64,000 nucleotides of DNA, taken from NCBI GenBank assembly GCA_905478295.1, contig CAJQHZ010000042.1, positions 1 through 64,000 of the forward strand, given 5' to 3'. Origin of the DNA: an uncultured Flavobacteriales bacterium (lineage in GTDB: Bacteria; Bacteroidota; Bacteroidia; Flavobacteriales; Schleiferiaceae). Position numbers and translations under genes: made by a program. Below the pieces are notes generated by a model that saw only the letters and a list, made by a program, of their open reading frames with translations, did not search any database and was not told where the DNA came from. Below are positions 37,027 to 45,831 of this stretch, in pieces (positions within the stretch are counted from its first letter, which is position 1; the number at the start of each line of letters is the position of its first letter).

Positions 37027-38189
37027 CCGTTTTTTCTACGGTCCAATTCCTTCGTAATCAATCCCAATTCACGCCCTGTCTGCCCTTCAACTGAAGTATT
37101 TTCTTCAGCACGTCTAAACAAATACGGTAGTACATCCTTTACAGGACCAAAGGGTAAGTATTTTGCTACGTTCAGTCCTGAATTTGCTGCATTGAATGAA
37201 ATGTGATCGCTCATTCCAAAGAGTTGTGCAACATAGACCCTACGCGAGTCAAAGGCGATGCCGTGTTTTCTCATTAGTGTTGCGGTAAGTGCAACGCTGT
37301 CTTCATTGTGCGTTCCCACTACTACAGCCATGTGATCGATATGAGATAAGATCAATTCCAATGCCGCATTGTAGTCGCGGTCAGTCGCTGCCTTATTCGG
37401 TTGGATTGGATCCTCATAGCCTTTTGCTGCGGCTCTTTTGCGCTCTTTTTCCATGTAGGCACCTCGCACAATTTTTACTCCATAAATAAAACCTTCTGCA
37501 GTAGCGCGGGAGAGGGCCATTTTTAATTGGTCCAAACGGTCGTGACGGTAGAGCTGTGAAGTATTGTAAACGATAGGTATTTCCTTGTTGTAGCGAGCCA
37601 TGAAGCCAAAAGCGAGTTCATCCACTGCGGGCTGAATCCAACTTTCCTCCGCATCGATCATGACAGGAACATTCAATGTATTTGCCAATTCAAAAATCCG
37701 GTTCCAACGTCCCAAAACTCGAGACCAAGCTTCTGATTCTTGTGCGCTTAATTCTTTTCCAAGCGCTACTTTTTCATACCACTCGATAGCACCAACCCCC
37801 GTCGGTTTAAAAACACCAAAGGGCACACCAGGATTATTCTGGGCAAACCGTATGGTCTCTAACGTGGTTTCCAGTGTCCGGTCAAAATCCGCTTCTTCCG
37901 CTTTTCCTTCTACACTGTAGTCTAATATGGCTTGCACTTTTCCTTCAGCCAATCGATCTATTTGTGGCTGACATTCACCCACGCTTTCGCCTCCACAGAA
38001 CTGTCTAAAGACTGTGGCTTTTACAATCCCTTTGATTGGGAGCCTCAATCGAAGTGAGGCTAAAGTGAGTCCCTTAAGGGTCTGAACGATCTGAGGCGAG
38101 CTTAAGGTGGCAAATAATAATTTGCTTTGGCGCAAATCATTTTTGGTCTTCATTTTAAACGCGACCTCAGTATTGGTGAAATCGATCAT
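37023..38189 (-). CDS. Proline dehydrogenase
   Basis: 388 residues, a TIM barrel with FAD-binding elements: KIVRGAYMEKERKRA, VVVGTHNEDS, QLFGMSD, and the C-terminal PYLFRRAEENTS helix with the paired Arg of the family. It oxidises proline to pyrroline-5-carboxylate and passes electrons to quinone. It is a stand-alone PRODH, not fused to the P5C dehydrogenase. The frame is open to a TTG at 38210, but ATG 38189 is preferred because a TATATTTG promoter box at 38208-38215 covers the TTG. Nearby alanine dehydrogenase suggests amino-acid catabolism in this region. Confidence 0.92.
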   Translation of the reverse strand: MIDFTNTEVAFKMKTKNDLRQSKLLFATLSSPQIVQTLKGLTLASLRLRLPIKGIVKATVFRQFCGGESVGECQPQIDRLAEGKVQAILDYSVEGKAEEADFDRTLETTLETIRFAQNNPGVPFGVFKPTGVGAIEWYEKVALGKELSAQESEAWSRVLGRWNRIFELANTLNVPVMIDAEESWIQPAVDELAFGFMARYNKEIPIVYNTSQLYRHDRLDQLKMALSRATAEGFIYGVKIVRGAYMEKERKRAAAKGYEDPIQPNKAATDRDYNAALELILSHIDHMAVVVGTHNEDSVALTATLMRKHGIAFDSRRVYVAQLFGMSDHISFNAANSGLNVAKYLPFGPVKDVLPYLFRRAEENTSVEGQTGRELGLITKELDRRKNG

Positions 38190-38207
38190 GGTCTGTGAAT
38201 TGGAATT

Positions 38208-38215
38208 CAAATATA
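38208..38215 (-). promoter_or_regulatory. -7 element of the proline dehydrogenase gene
   Basis: TATATTTG on the minus strand is a perfect TAnnTTTG match, 18 bases before the ATG at 38189. A clear -33 TTTG is not visible. It supports 38189 rather than 38210 as the start. Confidence 0.55.
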
Positions 38216-38229
38216 GTGCTCAGAAACCG

Positions 38230-38237
38230 TACTTTTG
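38230..38237 (+). promoter_or_regulatory. -7 element just ahead of aroB
   Basis: TACTTTTG is a perfect TAnnTTTG match and ends 4 bases before the GTG start of aroB at 38242. Transcription would begin at or within a few bases of the GTG, so the mRNA may be leaderless. Confidence 0.5.
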
Positions 38238-38241
38238 AAGT

Positions 38242-39264
38242 GTGAAAACTTCTCATTCATATCCTTTTTTTGGTCCCGACGGTTACGACGGTTTAGATGC
38301 CTTACTTCAGGAATTGGCGCCTTCAAAGACGTTTCTTCTAGTCGATAGTAACACTGTGAATTGCCTTTCGGTTTTTGTTCCAAAATTGGCGTACCTAGAT
38401 GCGGCGTTTGAAGTCTTAGAGGTATCGCCCGGCGAAGAGAGTAAATCGCTCGAAATTGCTTCAAACCTGTGGTCGGTTCTCTTAGAATACGGCGCAGATC
38501 GCAACAGTCTCATCATCAATGTGGGCGGCGGCGTAGTTTGTGACTTGGGTGCCTTTATTGCCTCCACGTATAAGCGCGGCATTTCTTTTGTGAATGTACC
38601 CACTTCACTTTTAGCAATGGTGGATGCGTCTGTAGGAGGAAAGAACGGCATCAACTTTGAGGGTTTAAAGAACCAATTAGGCACTTTTACCCAACCCGAC
38701 TTCGTCCTCGTTGATTCAGATTTTTTAGCCTCTTTACCACAAGAGGAGTGGGAGAGTGGCCATGCGGAAATGCTGAAACATGCCCTTCTTTCAGGCAATC
38801 GATGGACGGAATTATTAGCGCTCGAACCTACGGCACTCGCTCTTGACGATATTGAGCAAAGTGTAGCTTTCAAAGCGGATATAGTTCGGGAAGATTTTAA
38901 GGAAAACGGTAAAAGAAAAATCCTAAACTTAGGTCATACGACGGGTCATGCTTGGGAAAGTTATTCCGCAGCAAGCGGTAATCCATGCACGCACGGTGCA
39001 GCTGTAATTCAAGGGCTACATGTCGCTTTAACTCTCAGTGGTTTGCAGGACCAGCAAAGTGCACTGGCCCAAAGATATCCCTGGCAAGTGGTTGAAGAAG
39101 AGGCATTGCAGCCGCTCTGGGAGCGTCAACTTCAGGATAAGAAAAACGCCAATGGTGAAGTGCGTTATGTACTCTTAGAGCGTTTTGGCAGGCCAGTCTG
39201 GGATGTTGAAATCACCTTCGAGCGATGGACTGCGACTGTATTGGCTTTGAATAGTGCATCCTAG
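38242..39264 (+). CDS. aroB: 3-dehydroquinate synthase
   Basis: 340 residues with a GTG start. NAD site INVGGGVVCDLGAFIASTYKRG; KNGINFEGLKNQLGTF; metal ligands in GHAEMLKHALLSG, NLGHTTGHAWE and a further C-terminal His (THGAA). The second step of the shikimate pathway. It is followed one base after its stop by the aroA start, so the two are an operon. The length is slightly below that of enterobacterial enzymes but contains all the motifs. Confidence 0.94.
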   Translation: MKTSHSYPFFGPDGYDGLDALLQELAPSKTFLLVDSNTVNCLSVFVPKLAYLDAAFEVLEVSPGEESKSLEIASNLWSVLLEYGADRNSLIINVGGGVVCDLGAFIASTYKRGISFVNVPTSLLAMVDASVGGKNGINFEGLKNQLGTFTQPDFVLVDSDFLASLPQEEWESGHAEMLKHALLSGNRWTELLALEPTALALDDIEQSVAFKADIVREDFKENGKRKILNLGHTTGHAWESYSAASGNPCTHGAAVIQGLHVALTLSGLQDQQSALAQRYPWQVVEEEALQPLWERQLQDKKNANGEVRYVLLERFGRPVWDVEITFERWTATVLALNSAS

Positions 39265-39265
39265 C

Positions 39266-40477
39266 ATGGAAATGAAGCTCCCTAAAATCACCCGGCCCAT
39301 TCAAGCTGAATTTGAATTACCACTCAGTAAGAGTATGGCAAATCGCGGTTTATTATTAGCTGCTTTATATCCAGAAATCACGCTTACAGGAATCAGTACG
39401 GCTAAAGATTCTGTGTTTTTAAGAGAAACGTTGGACGCGTATGCCCATGGCGAAGTGCATGTAGGCGCTGGTGGCACAACTTTGCGTTTTGCAACCGCTT
39501 ACTGGGCAACACGAGAAGGATCGTCCATCACCTTAGGCGGAACGCCAGAATTGAACCAACGTTCCATCGCACCCTTGGTGGATGCATTGAATGCGTTAGG
39601 AGGAGATATTACTTACACAAATGCACCTAATCAGGCGCCTTTGCATATTAAAGGGAGGAATCTCAAAGGTGGTTCGCTGCAGTTGGGACACGTGAAAAGC
39701 TCGCAATTTGTTACCGCTTTAATGCTTATCGCACCAACCATGCGTGATGGATTGCAATTGGAATGGGACAGCGTGGTATCACAACCGTATCTAGTTATGA
39801 CTGCTGCCCTTCTTCGTTGTGCTGGAATTCCAGTGACTTTAACACAACAGGGAGTAACTATACCTTATGTCGAATCAGTAGACCCTGTACAATTAATGAT
39901 TGAACGCGACTGGTCCGCTGTCGCTTTTTGGTGTGAAGCACTCGCCTTAAGCGAAGGGGGAAGTCTAACCTTGCAAGGATTTGTCGATACAAGCAATCAA
40001 GGCGACTCTAAAGTCGTTCACTATTTCGAACCTCTAGGCATTGCCCATGCGTTCATTGATCAGGGCCTCGTTCTTTCAAAAAAGCCCGTACTCACCCCAG
40101 GACATCTCCATTATAATTTACATGGTGAGCCCGATCTGGCACAGCCATTAATCATGACATTGCTGCTTAAAAAGATTCCATTTGAAGTGCACGGTTTAGA
40201 AACGCTCCGCGGTAAGGAATGCGACCGAATTGCGGCTATTGCTGAGGTTGCACGGATTTTGGGTATTGAACTTAGTACAGGCGAAGCACATATCAAATGC
40301 AGTAGTTATCCTGAGGAATTCACACCACCTAAGGCGCCGTTAGACACATACAACGACCATCGCGTTGCAATGTCTTTGGCACCTTTAGCGTTCATATTTC
40401 CAATTACTATTCAGCATCCTTCTGTAGTTGAAAAAAGCTATCCTGATTTTTGGCGCCATTGGGCGCAATTGGTCTAA
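39266..40477 (+). CDS. aroA: 3-phosphoshikimate 1-carboxyvinyltransferase (EPSP synthase)
   Basis: 403 residues. Two-domain inside-out barrel: LPLSKSMANRGLLLAAL (phosphate/substrate loop), HVGAGGTTLRFATAYW, ELNQRSIAPLVDALNALGGD, VKSSQFVTALML and, near the C-terminus, YNDHRVAMSLAPLAF with the conserved DHR. The enzyme condenses shikimate-3-phosphate with phosphoenolpyruvate. The usual NAGT(A)xR motif reads GAGGTTLRF here, a variant in the site that also decides glyphosate binding. The frame reaches GTG 39254 inside aroB, but ATG 39266 is the natural start. The last 93 bases overlap the convergent HhH gene. Confidence 0.94.
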   Translation: MEMKLPKITRPIQAEFELPLSKSMANRGLLLAALYPEITLTGISTAKDSVFLRETLDAYAHGEVHVGAGGTTLRFATAYWATREGSSITLGGTPELNQRSIAPLVDALNALGGDITYTNAPNQAPLHIKGRNLKGGSLQLGHVKSSQFVTALMLIAPTMRDGLQLEWDSVVSQPYLVMTAALLRCAGIPVTLTQQGVTIPYVESVDPVQLMIERDWSAVAFWCEALALSEGGSLTLQGFVDTSNQGDSKVVHYFEPLGIAHAFIDQGLVLSKKPVLTPGHLHYNLHGEPDLAQPLIMTLLLKKIPFEVHGLETLRGKECDRIAAIAEVARILGIELSTGEAHIKCSSYPEEFTPPKAPLDTYNDHRVAMSLAPLAFIFPITIQHPSVVEKSYPDFWRHWAQLV

Positions 40478-41836
40478 AGTAGTCGCGTACCGCCATTCCA
40501 TAGTGAAGCCTTCTTCAAGTCGTTCGGTAAAATCGTAGGAAAAACTGGTACTCCATCGACCTGTATTGGCTTTGAAATGGTATCCAAAAAAATCGTCATA
40601 CACACTTTTAGCACCTATGAAACCAGTGGCAACAGGCACGGCTAGCCATATTGGGGCTGTTTCCGCATGTGCCCAGCCCATGGAACTTTGAAGTTGCCAA
40701 TTTCTAATTCGTCGAGAGGAACGAATCGAACCGCCGTAAGTCCCATCGTGGAAATGCAGATCCACAGAACGGTGCTCCCAGGGTACTGTCAAACGGTGAC
40801 GCAGGGTACCTTCATCGGAGGCGACACATTGGTAGCGTAAAAATTCACCTTGCCAATTTCCTTTAAACCGACCCTCAAGCAGCTGCAAGGACCATTGTCC
40901 TCGGGCATCCCGCCATTGCATACTAAGGGCAGAATGCAACCGCTCCTCTTTTCGGTGCAAATAGCTCTCAAATAGTAGGTCGTCTCGCCACCAATTCCAC
41001 CCCAAGGCTTGCTCTTGTTCAGTAAACTCGCCAAACCAACGGTGTGACTTCCATTGTCTTTTAAAATAAGCGGTAACCGCTTCATTCACTTGGCCTAGAC
41101 CTAAAGTACTATGATGCCCTATGTATTCAACAGCGCCATTTATTCCCATATCTACATCAAGGCTAATATAAACGCGTCCATTTTCGAATTGACTAGATGC
41201 GCCAAAACCCTTTCTGACAGCCCCATATGTACTGATAGTACCGCGTAGTCCCTGTGCGAACTGCTCGCGAGTACTACTGGATCCAAAGCCACTGCTGCCG
41301 CTTAGCAAGCCTTCTCCAAGTAGCAAGGTATGCGTACCTATGAGCCACTTTGATTTTACTACTCCGTTATGTTTTGCGCCGAAAAAGGTTACGGGTTCAG
41401 ATGGGTTGTATTGTCCGTCTTTTATACTCCACTCTTTTAGTCCGCCCCATTCAAAACGCCCCTGGTTGCCAGTGAATTTCGTTTTTATTCGAAGCCCGTT
41501 ACGAAGGCTACCACTAAAAATCAGTCGGCTCTTATTCCTTTTGGGCCTTTCGCGTGAGAACGGCAACTTTTCCGCTAAATCCTTAATTTCCTGTTTTGTC
41601 AATCCTGGCAATCCAACGAGTTCTATGGGGTCAATAATGTGACCCATGTATTCCCTATACTCCACAATAGCGTACACTGCTTCTTTACTCAATCCGAACC
41701 ACTGCCACAACCATTCCGGTGGACAATTATTAACGGTCAACGTATCTAGGACAGTGGTTCTTGCTGGCGTCCATTCTTCTAAAAAGGACTGGCCCCAGAG
41801 CACATTACAACAGAACAAATACCACCACCATTTCAC
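40385..41836 (-). CDS. Helix-hairpin-helix + outer-membrane barrel-like protein
   Basis: 483 residues with a GTG start (41836) overlapping the stop of the upstream gene (GTGA). A signal peptide is followed by an HhH-like segment at about residues 30-95 (AIVEYREYMG, LVGLPGLTKQEIKDLA), as in ComEA-type DNA-binding proteins. Residues about 100-483 alternate polar and aromatic residues in beta-strand pattern, as in outer-membrane barrels. Such HhH-barrel proteins occur in Bacteroidota, but I cannot give a function; DNA uptake is a guess from the HhH part alone. The last 31 codons overlap the end of aroA in antisense, so the true C-terminus might be shortened by a sequence change. Confidence 0.68.
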   Translation of the reverse strand: MKWWWYLFCCNVLWGQSFLEEWTPARTTVLDTLTVNNCPPEWLWQWFGLSKEAVYAIVEYREYMGHIIDPIELVGLPGLTKQEIKDLAEKLPFSRERPKRNKSRLIFSGSLRNGLRIKTKFTGNQGRFEWGGLKEWSIKDGQYNPSEPVTFFGAKHNGVVKSKWLIGTHTLLLGEGLLSGSSGFGSSSTREQFAQGLRGTISTYGAVRKGFGASSQFENGRVYISLDVDMGINGAVEYIGHHSTLGLGQVNEAVTAYFKRQWKSHRWFGEFTEQEQALGWNWWRDDLLFESYLHRKEERLHSALSMQWRDARGQWSLQLLEGRFKGNWQGEFLRYQCVASDEGTLRHRLTVPWEHRSVDLHFHDGTYGGSIRSSRRIRNWQLQSSMGWAHAETAPIWLAVPVATGFIGAKSVYDDFFGYHFKANTGRWSTSFSYDFTERLEEGFTMEWRYATTLDQLRPMAPKIRIAFFNYRRMLNSNWKYER

Positions 41837-42465
41837 GGTACATAGTTTAACGTCGCACTACCAAGCAGCTGGGTATTTCCTATTAAGACACTAACAGTGT
41901 AGCGGTCTTTCATCAAGTGAAAGCCCATTGCTGTATAGGCACCTTGTTGCACCCAAAACACACCAACCTCCTTATGTATATAACTTACCTGAGCGTAGAG
42001 CGCAGCTGGGAGAAGTTCGTCTCGGCACCAACCAGCGACGACGGACCATTCTTTGGATATAAAATAAAACTGTTCTGCGCGGGCAATGAATTGCCCGCGG
42101 TCGTATCCCGTGGTCACTCGTAAAACACTTTGCGCATCGGGTACATAGGAAACGATCGCATGAACAACAGGATCAAAGTACGAGCTGAGGTTTTCAAGTG
42201 ATGTGTATCTGCCACCCAAACTGCTTTCAAGCGTAGTATTTTGAGATAGTCTTATAGGTGTGCCTAAGAGTAGACCGTATTGCGAGTAGGCGTCTAAATG
42301 GGCGATTTCAATAATCGCTTTGCCTTTGTTGTTAAAGATTCCTGCGGTTGTACCGTGTTGTGGAAGACTGAAACTGCGCATAGCCAGGTGCGTTTGAGCT
42401 TCACACGGCCAAAACTGGAGCGGCGTATAGATGAGATAGTAGTAGAGGGCAATGTTCGTAAGCAT
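41833..42465 (-). CDS. Outer-membrane-type protein, unknown
   Basis: 210 residues with an N-terminal hydrophobic stretch that looks like a signal peptide (NIALYYYLIYTPLQ, then CEAQTHLA). Most of the rest is amphipathic strands, as in a small beta-barrel (for example SVLRVTTGYDRGQFIAR, YTVSVLIGNTQLL). No family recognised. It is coupled to the HhH protein gene by a GTGA overlap, so the two probably work together in the outer membrane. Confidence 0.6.
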   Translation of the reverse strand: MLTNIALYYYLIYTPLQFWPCEAQTHLAMRSFSLPQHGTTAGIFNNKGKAIIEIAHLDAYSQYGLLLGTPIRLSQNTTLESSLGGRYTSLENLSSYFDPVVHAIVSYVPDAQSVLRVTTGYDRGQFIARAEQFYFISKEWSVVAGWCRDELLPAALYAQVSYIHKEVGVFWVQQGAYTAMGFHLMKDRYTVSVLIGNTQLLGSATLNYVP

Positions 42466-42545
42466 CGTAGGGTACGTTTCCCAATAAGATGCTATTACGG
42501 GTGGCTAAAATCAAATTTTGTCAGCAACTAAAAGTTGCGAACGGT

Positions 42546-42995
42546 TTAATAGTAATTGACCAATTTCAATCTGAAGATCAACGGCGAATATTCAGGAACT
42601 GTACTTGCACCTTTTTCCCCGTAACCTAGGGTTGATGGAAAAACTACAACAGCGGTTCCGCCCTCTCCCGCAATCTGAAGTCCTTGCTGAAACCCTTGAA
42701 CTAACATCGGCATGGAGACATGGCTAGATGCGTACCAACCGTTTGAAAATATCGTGCTATCGAGTAGATATCCAACGTGTTTGAAACTAACCTCATTCGT
42801 ACTATCTGGTATACGATTCACATTTCCGGAGTCAAGAACATGGTAAAACAACCCCGAAGGGGTCTCTGTAAAATCAAGTCCGGTTGTCGCTATATAATTT
42901 TCGATTTCTGCAATCTCGCGATTTAATCGTGCCTCGTCAGTGGTACAGGTCACAAAAAGAAGGAGCAGAAGTAAGAAGGGTATTGTTTTTTTCAT
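42546..42995 (-). CDS. FKBP-type peptidyl-prolyl isomerase lipoprotein
   Basis: 149 residues, lipoprotein signal (LLFVTCTT, Cys near 17). A short helix is followed by an FKBP domain from about residue 50 to 149: VSFKHVGYLLDSTIF, GFQQGLQIAGEGGTAVVVFPSTLGYGEKG, and PLIFRLKLVNY. It would act on proline bonds in the periplasm, like the gliding-associated FKBP lipoproteins of flavobacteria, but I do not assign a gld name. TACTTTTG (43000-43007) lies 4 bases before the ATG. The gene diverges from the histidine kinase. Confidence 0.85.
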   Translation of the reverse strand: MKKTIPFLLLLLLFVTCTTDEARLNREIAEIENYIATTGLDFTETPSGLFYHVLDSGNVNRIPDSTNEVSFKHVGYLLDSTIFSNGWYASSHVSMPMLVQGFQQGLQIAGEGGTAVVVFPSTLGYGEKGASTVPEYSPLIFRLKLVNYY

Positions 42996-42999
42996 TCTT

Positions 43000-43007
43000 C
43001 AAAAGTA
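43000..43007 (-). promoter_or_regulatory. -7 element ahead of the FKBP gene
   Basis: TACTTTTG on the minus strand is a perfect TAnnTTTG match, 4 bases before the ATG at 42995. It suggests a leaderless transcript. Confidence 0.5.
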
Positions 43008-43057
43008 ATGTAGTTTTTCGTGAATACCATTCCATCTCCTTTCGCTAACATTGTGTT

Positions 43058-45055
43058 ATGAAAGGATTCTTTTTTTCAATAAGCTTTTTATTTGCTATTT
43101 CCTCAAATGCCCAGATCCTGCAGCGTTCTCAAGGATTCCCTGCCGATCCGGTAACTGCACTTTCGTGGTGCGAGGATACGCTATACATTGGGACGCAGGG
43201 TTCCGGCGTTTTTGTGTTGGTGGAGCAGCGTATCCTTCCATCTCGGCGCTTTGATAAATTTTCGAGATCCATCATCTACGATTTCGAAAATTGTGAACCT
43301 GTTACCAGCGGAACATTACAAGCCTATCCCATAATAGCGGCTTCACCGGATGGAACCACCTATACTGCTGAAGATGGATTTTTGCGCATTGAGTTCACCG
43401 ACGCAGGATCTCGAATGGATGACCGGCCTTCAGGAATCTGGCATTTCCCTGAACTCCAAATGGCTCCCTATGAGACCGGCCTTACTTTTATTCGCAATGG
43501 ATCGGAGCTTAGTGCTTACGCGCAAAATGAACAGATCGATGTATTTATTGCAAAAGGGCTGATTTTTGATGTTGCATCGACGCCTTTTGGTTTGCTTTTA
43601 AGCACAGAGGCTGGATTGTACCGTTGGGAAAAAGGCTGGCAATTGCGCTACGAAGGCCTACCTATTTTCGCTTTTGATGGTCCAAATGTTCGAACACCAC
43701 TGGGAGTCATCGCGCTTGAAGAACTATTGGATGGAAACTGGGCGATGGATGATTTTTCTACACCTTCAGAGGGTACTCCTGCGCCGGAACCTTATTTCGA
43801 TGTAGATACGATCGATAACACGTATTATGGATTTGGACCTAATGGCCTTGAAGTCTTTGACAGCACTGGAGCGTTGTTTAGCATTACTTCTGCTCGCGGG
43901 TTACCGGCTATGGGACCAGGCAGCTATGATGTTGCGCTCACTAATGAAAATTTATTCGTTGCTACACCAAAGGGATTATGGGTATTCCTCAACGAAGGAA
44001 AGCCCAACGATTTACGCGATATAGGGGTTCTTTTTTGGCAAAATGGACTGCGAATTGAGTCATTTGAAAATCTCGAGGTCTCGCCAACAACCATCGGTTT
44101 TACAGTGCTACAGCGCAAGGTATCTGCCGGTAAAGTATATGGTAGATACCGCCTAAATTCCGGAGCATGGGAATCTTTTTCTGTGAGCGAACGTATTATT
44201 CTAGAGCGCCCAGCGCCACAAAATTATACCCTCGAAATTCAAACCAGTACGCGTTTAGATTTTGCTCAGGGAATGAATGCTGAATGCGCGTTTACTGTAC
44301 GCGCACCTTGGTACAAACGTATTTGGCCTTGGGTAGCTATTGTTTTGGGTGCCGCATCCATTTTAGTATTGCGTCAGCGAAAGACTAAAATTCGCTTGGA
44401 AGAACGGTTGCAGTTGCAAGAACGGCTGGCGGATGCGGAATTGGCCAGTAAGCGACTACAAATGAACCCCCATTTTTTGTTCAATGCGCTCGATGCGATT
44501 TCGAATTTCATCTTTAAAAATCAGCCTAAAGATGCAGTGAAATACATGGGGAAATTGGCGAAAATGATGCGATTGACGCTCGATAGTTCTCGAAGCGAAG
44601 CGATGGTATTGGCAGATGAAATGGAGCTGATCAATCAATATTTAGACCTCTGTAAATTGCGATATGGCAACTTTGAAGTGCAGTGGAAAGTGGATGAAGA
44701 TTTAGATACATTCGATCATTACGTTCCACCCATGTTGTTGCAGCCTATTGTTGAAAATGCGGTGCAACACGCCTTGAGACCTGTTATGGCGATGGAACAA
44801 GAGGCAGTACTGAGCATTCAAATTATTTTGAATGAAAACGGGCTTTGTATTTCAGTTGAAGATAATGGCCCCGGTATACCGACGGAAGTCACTTCCTCTG
44901 ATAGTCATGGGTTGTCGATCATTGAGGAACGACTGGATTTATTAAGTAAGAAGTACAGTCAAACTTTTGAAAAACGCATTGAACCGCTTGCCGAATCGAC
45001 TTTATCTACTGGAACCTGTGTTTCACTCATTTTACCCGCTGATTTTGGGCATTAA
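43058..45055 (+). CDS. LytS-type sensor histidine kinase
   Basis: 665 residues. Signal peptide, then about 390 residues of periplasmic beta-propeller-like sensor with a Y_Y_Y-like part before the membrane, one transmembrane helix (about 425-442, IWPWVAIVLGAASILVL), a coiled coil, and a HisKA_7TM/His_kinase (PF06580) domain with LQMNPHFLFNALDAIS (His472) and a GHKL ATPase part with ENAVQHAL and DNGPGIP. Kinases of this type phosphorylate LytTR regulators such as the one encoded 29 bases downstream. A two-gene two-component system. TAACATTG lies 4 bases before the ATG, a one-mismatch -7 box. Confidence 0.88.
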   Translation: MKGFFFSISFLFAISSNAQILQRSQGFPADPVTALSWCEDTLYIGTQGSGVFVLVEQRILPSRRFDKFSRSIIYDFENCEPVTSGTLQAYPIIAASPDGTTYTAEDGFLRIEFTDAGSRMDDRPSGIWHFPELQMAPYETGLTFIRNGSELSAYAQNEQIDVFIAKGLIFDVASTPFGLLLSTEAGLYRWEKGWQLRYEGLPIFAFDGPNVRTPLGVIALEELLDGNWAMDDFSTPSEGTPAPEPYFDVDTIDNTYYGFGPNGLEVFDSTGALFSITSARGLPAMGPGSYDVALTNENLFVATPKGLWVFLNEGKPNDLRDIGVLFWQNGLRIESFENLEVSPTTIGFTVLQRKVSAGKVYGRYRLNSGAWESFSVSERIILERPAPQNYTLEIQTSTRLDFAQGMNAECAFTVRAPWYKRIWPWVAIVLGAASILVLRQRKTKIRLEERLQLQERLADAELASKRLQMNPHFLFNALDAISNFIFKNQPKDAVKYMGKLAKMMRLTLDSSRSEAMVLADEMELINQYLDLCKLRYGNFEVQWKVDEDLDTFDHYVPPMLLQPIVENAVQHALRPVMAMEQEAVLSIQIILNENGLCISVEDNGPGIPTEVTSSDSHGLSIIEERLDLLSKKYSQTFEKRIEPLAESTLSTGTCVSLILPADFGH

Positions 45056-45084
45056 ATAGTAAGTTAGAAGTATAAAACGCCCCC

Positions 45085-45813
45085 ATGAAAGCACTCTTAT
45101 TAGACGATGAACGTCCAGTTTTGGAATCCCTAGAGGGAAAACTCAAATTATTCTGCCCGGAAGTGGAAGTTATTGCGGCTTGCCAAAGTGTGGATGAGGC
45201 GATCGCGGTACTGAACGAGAAGAATATTGATTTACTCTTTTTAGACGTGAATTTAAATGGCGAGACGGGTTTCGATTTATTAGAGAAAGCGAAAGGGACC
45301 GATTTTCCTTCGCTGATTTTCACAACCGCCCACGATGAATTCGCTATACAAGCCATCAAGCATGCTGCGCTTGATTACTTATTGAAACCCATTGATGCAG
45401 AAGACCTAGTAAAAGCAGTCCGTAAAGCGGGAACTAGAATTTCACCAGAACAGGCGGCAGTTGCGGAAATAGCGAGTAAGGGCGCCCCGAAAAAATTAGT
45501 CATCCCAACTACAGAAGGTATGCACATTCTCAATGTCAGTGAGATTGTACGTTGCGAAAGCAGTTCAAATTATACGCAGTTCTTTCTCAAGAATAAAACC
45601 TCAGTGTTGGCATCAAAAACTATGAAAGAATACGAGACCTTATTACGTCCTGCGGGTTTCGAGCGCGTCCATAAAAGTCATTTGGTTAATCTAGAAATGA
45701 TTTCTCGTTACGTAAGTGCCGATGGGGGTTATCTCCTGCTAACGGAAGGCTCGACGGTGCCGGTAAGTAACCGCAAAAAAGAAATTCTCGTACGGCATTT
45801 AAAGCGTCTTTAG
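45085..45813 (+). CDS. LytTR-family response regulator
   Basis: 242 residues. Receiver domain with acid patch D7/D8 and phospho-acceptor Asp54 (LLFLDVNLNG), followed by KPI near residue 105. From about residue 135 a LytTR DNA-binding domain: EIVRCESSSNYTQFFLKN, HKSHLVNLEMISRY, and VPVSNRKKEIL. It would bind direct repeats in promoters and is controlled by the upstream kinase. Its targets are not evident; no known LytTR site is recognisable here. Confidence 0.93.
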   Translation: MKALLLDDERPVLESLEGKLKLFCPEVEVIAACQSVDEAIAVLNEKNIDLLFLDVNLNGETGFDLLEKAKGTDFPSLIFTTAHDEFAIQAIKHAALDYLLKPIDAEDLVKAVRKAGTRISPEQAAVAEIASKGAPKKLVIPTTEGMHILNVSEIVRCESSSNYTQFFLKNKTSVLASKTMKEYETLLRPAGFERVHKSHLVNLEMISRYVSADGGYLLLTEGSTVPVSNRKKEILVRHLKRL

Positions 45814-45831
45814 ATACCTGGTTAATGTGCC

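Noticed and set aside
38307-38873. A 188-residue minus-strand frame inside aroB
   Set aside because: It is antisense to the AroB active-site motifs and is Ser/Lys-rich noise.
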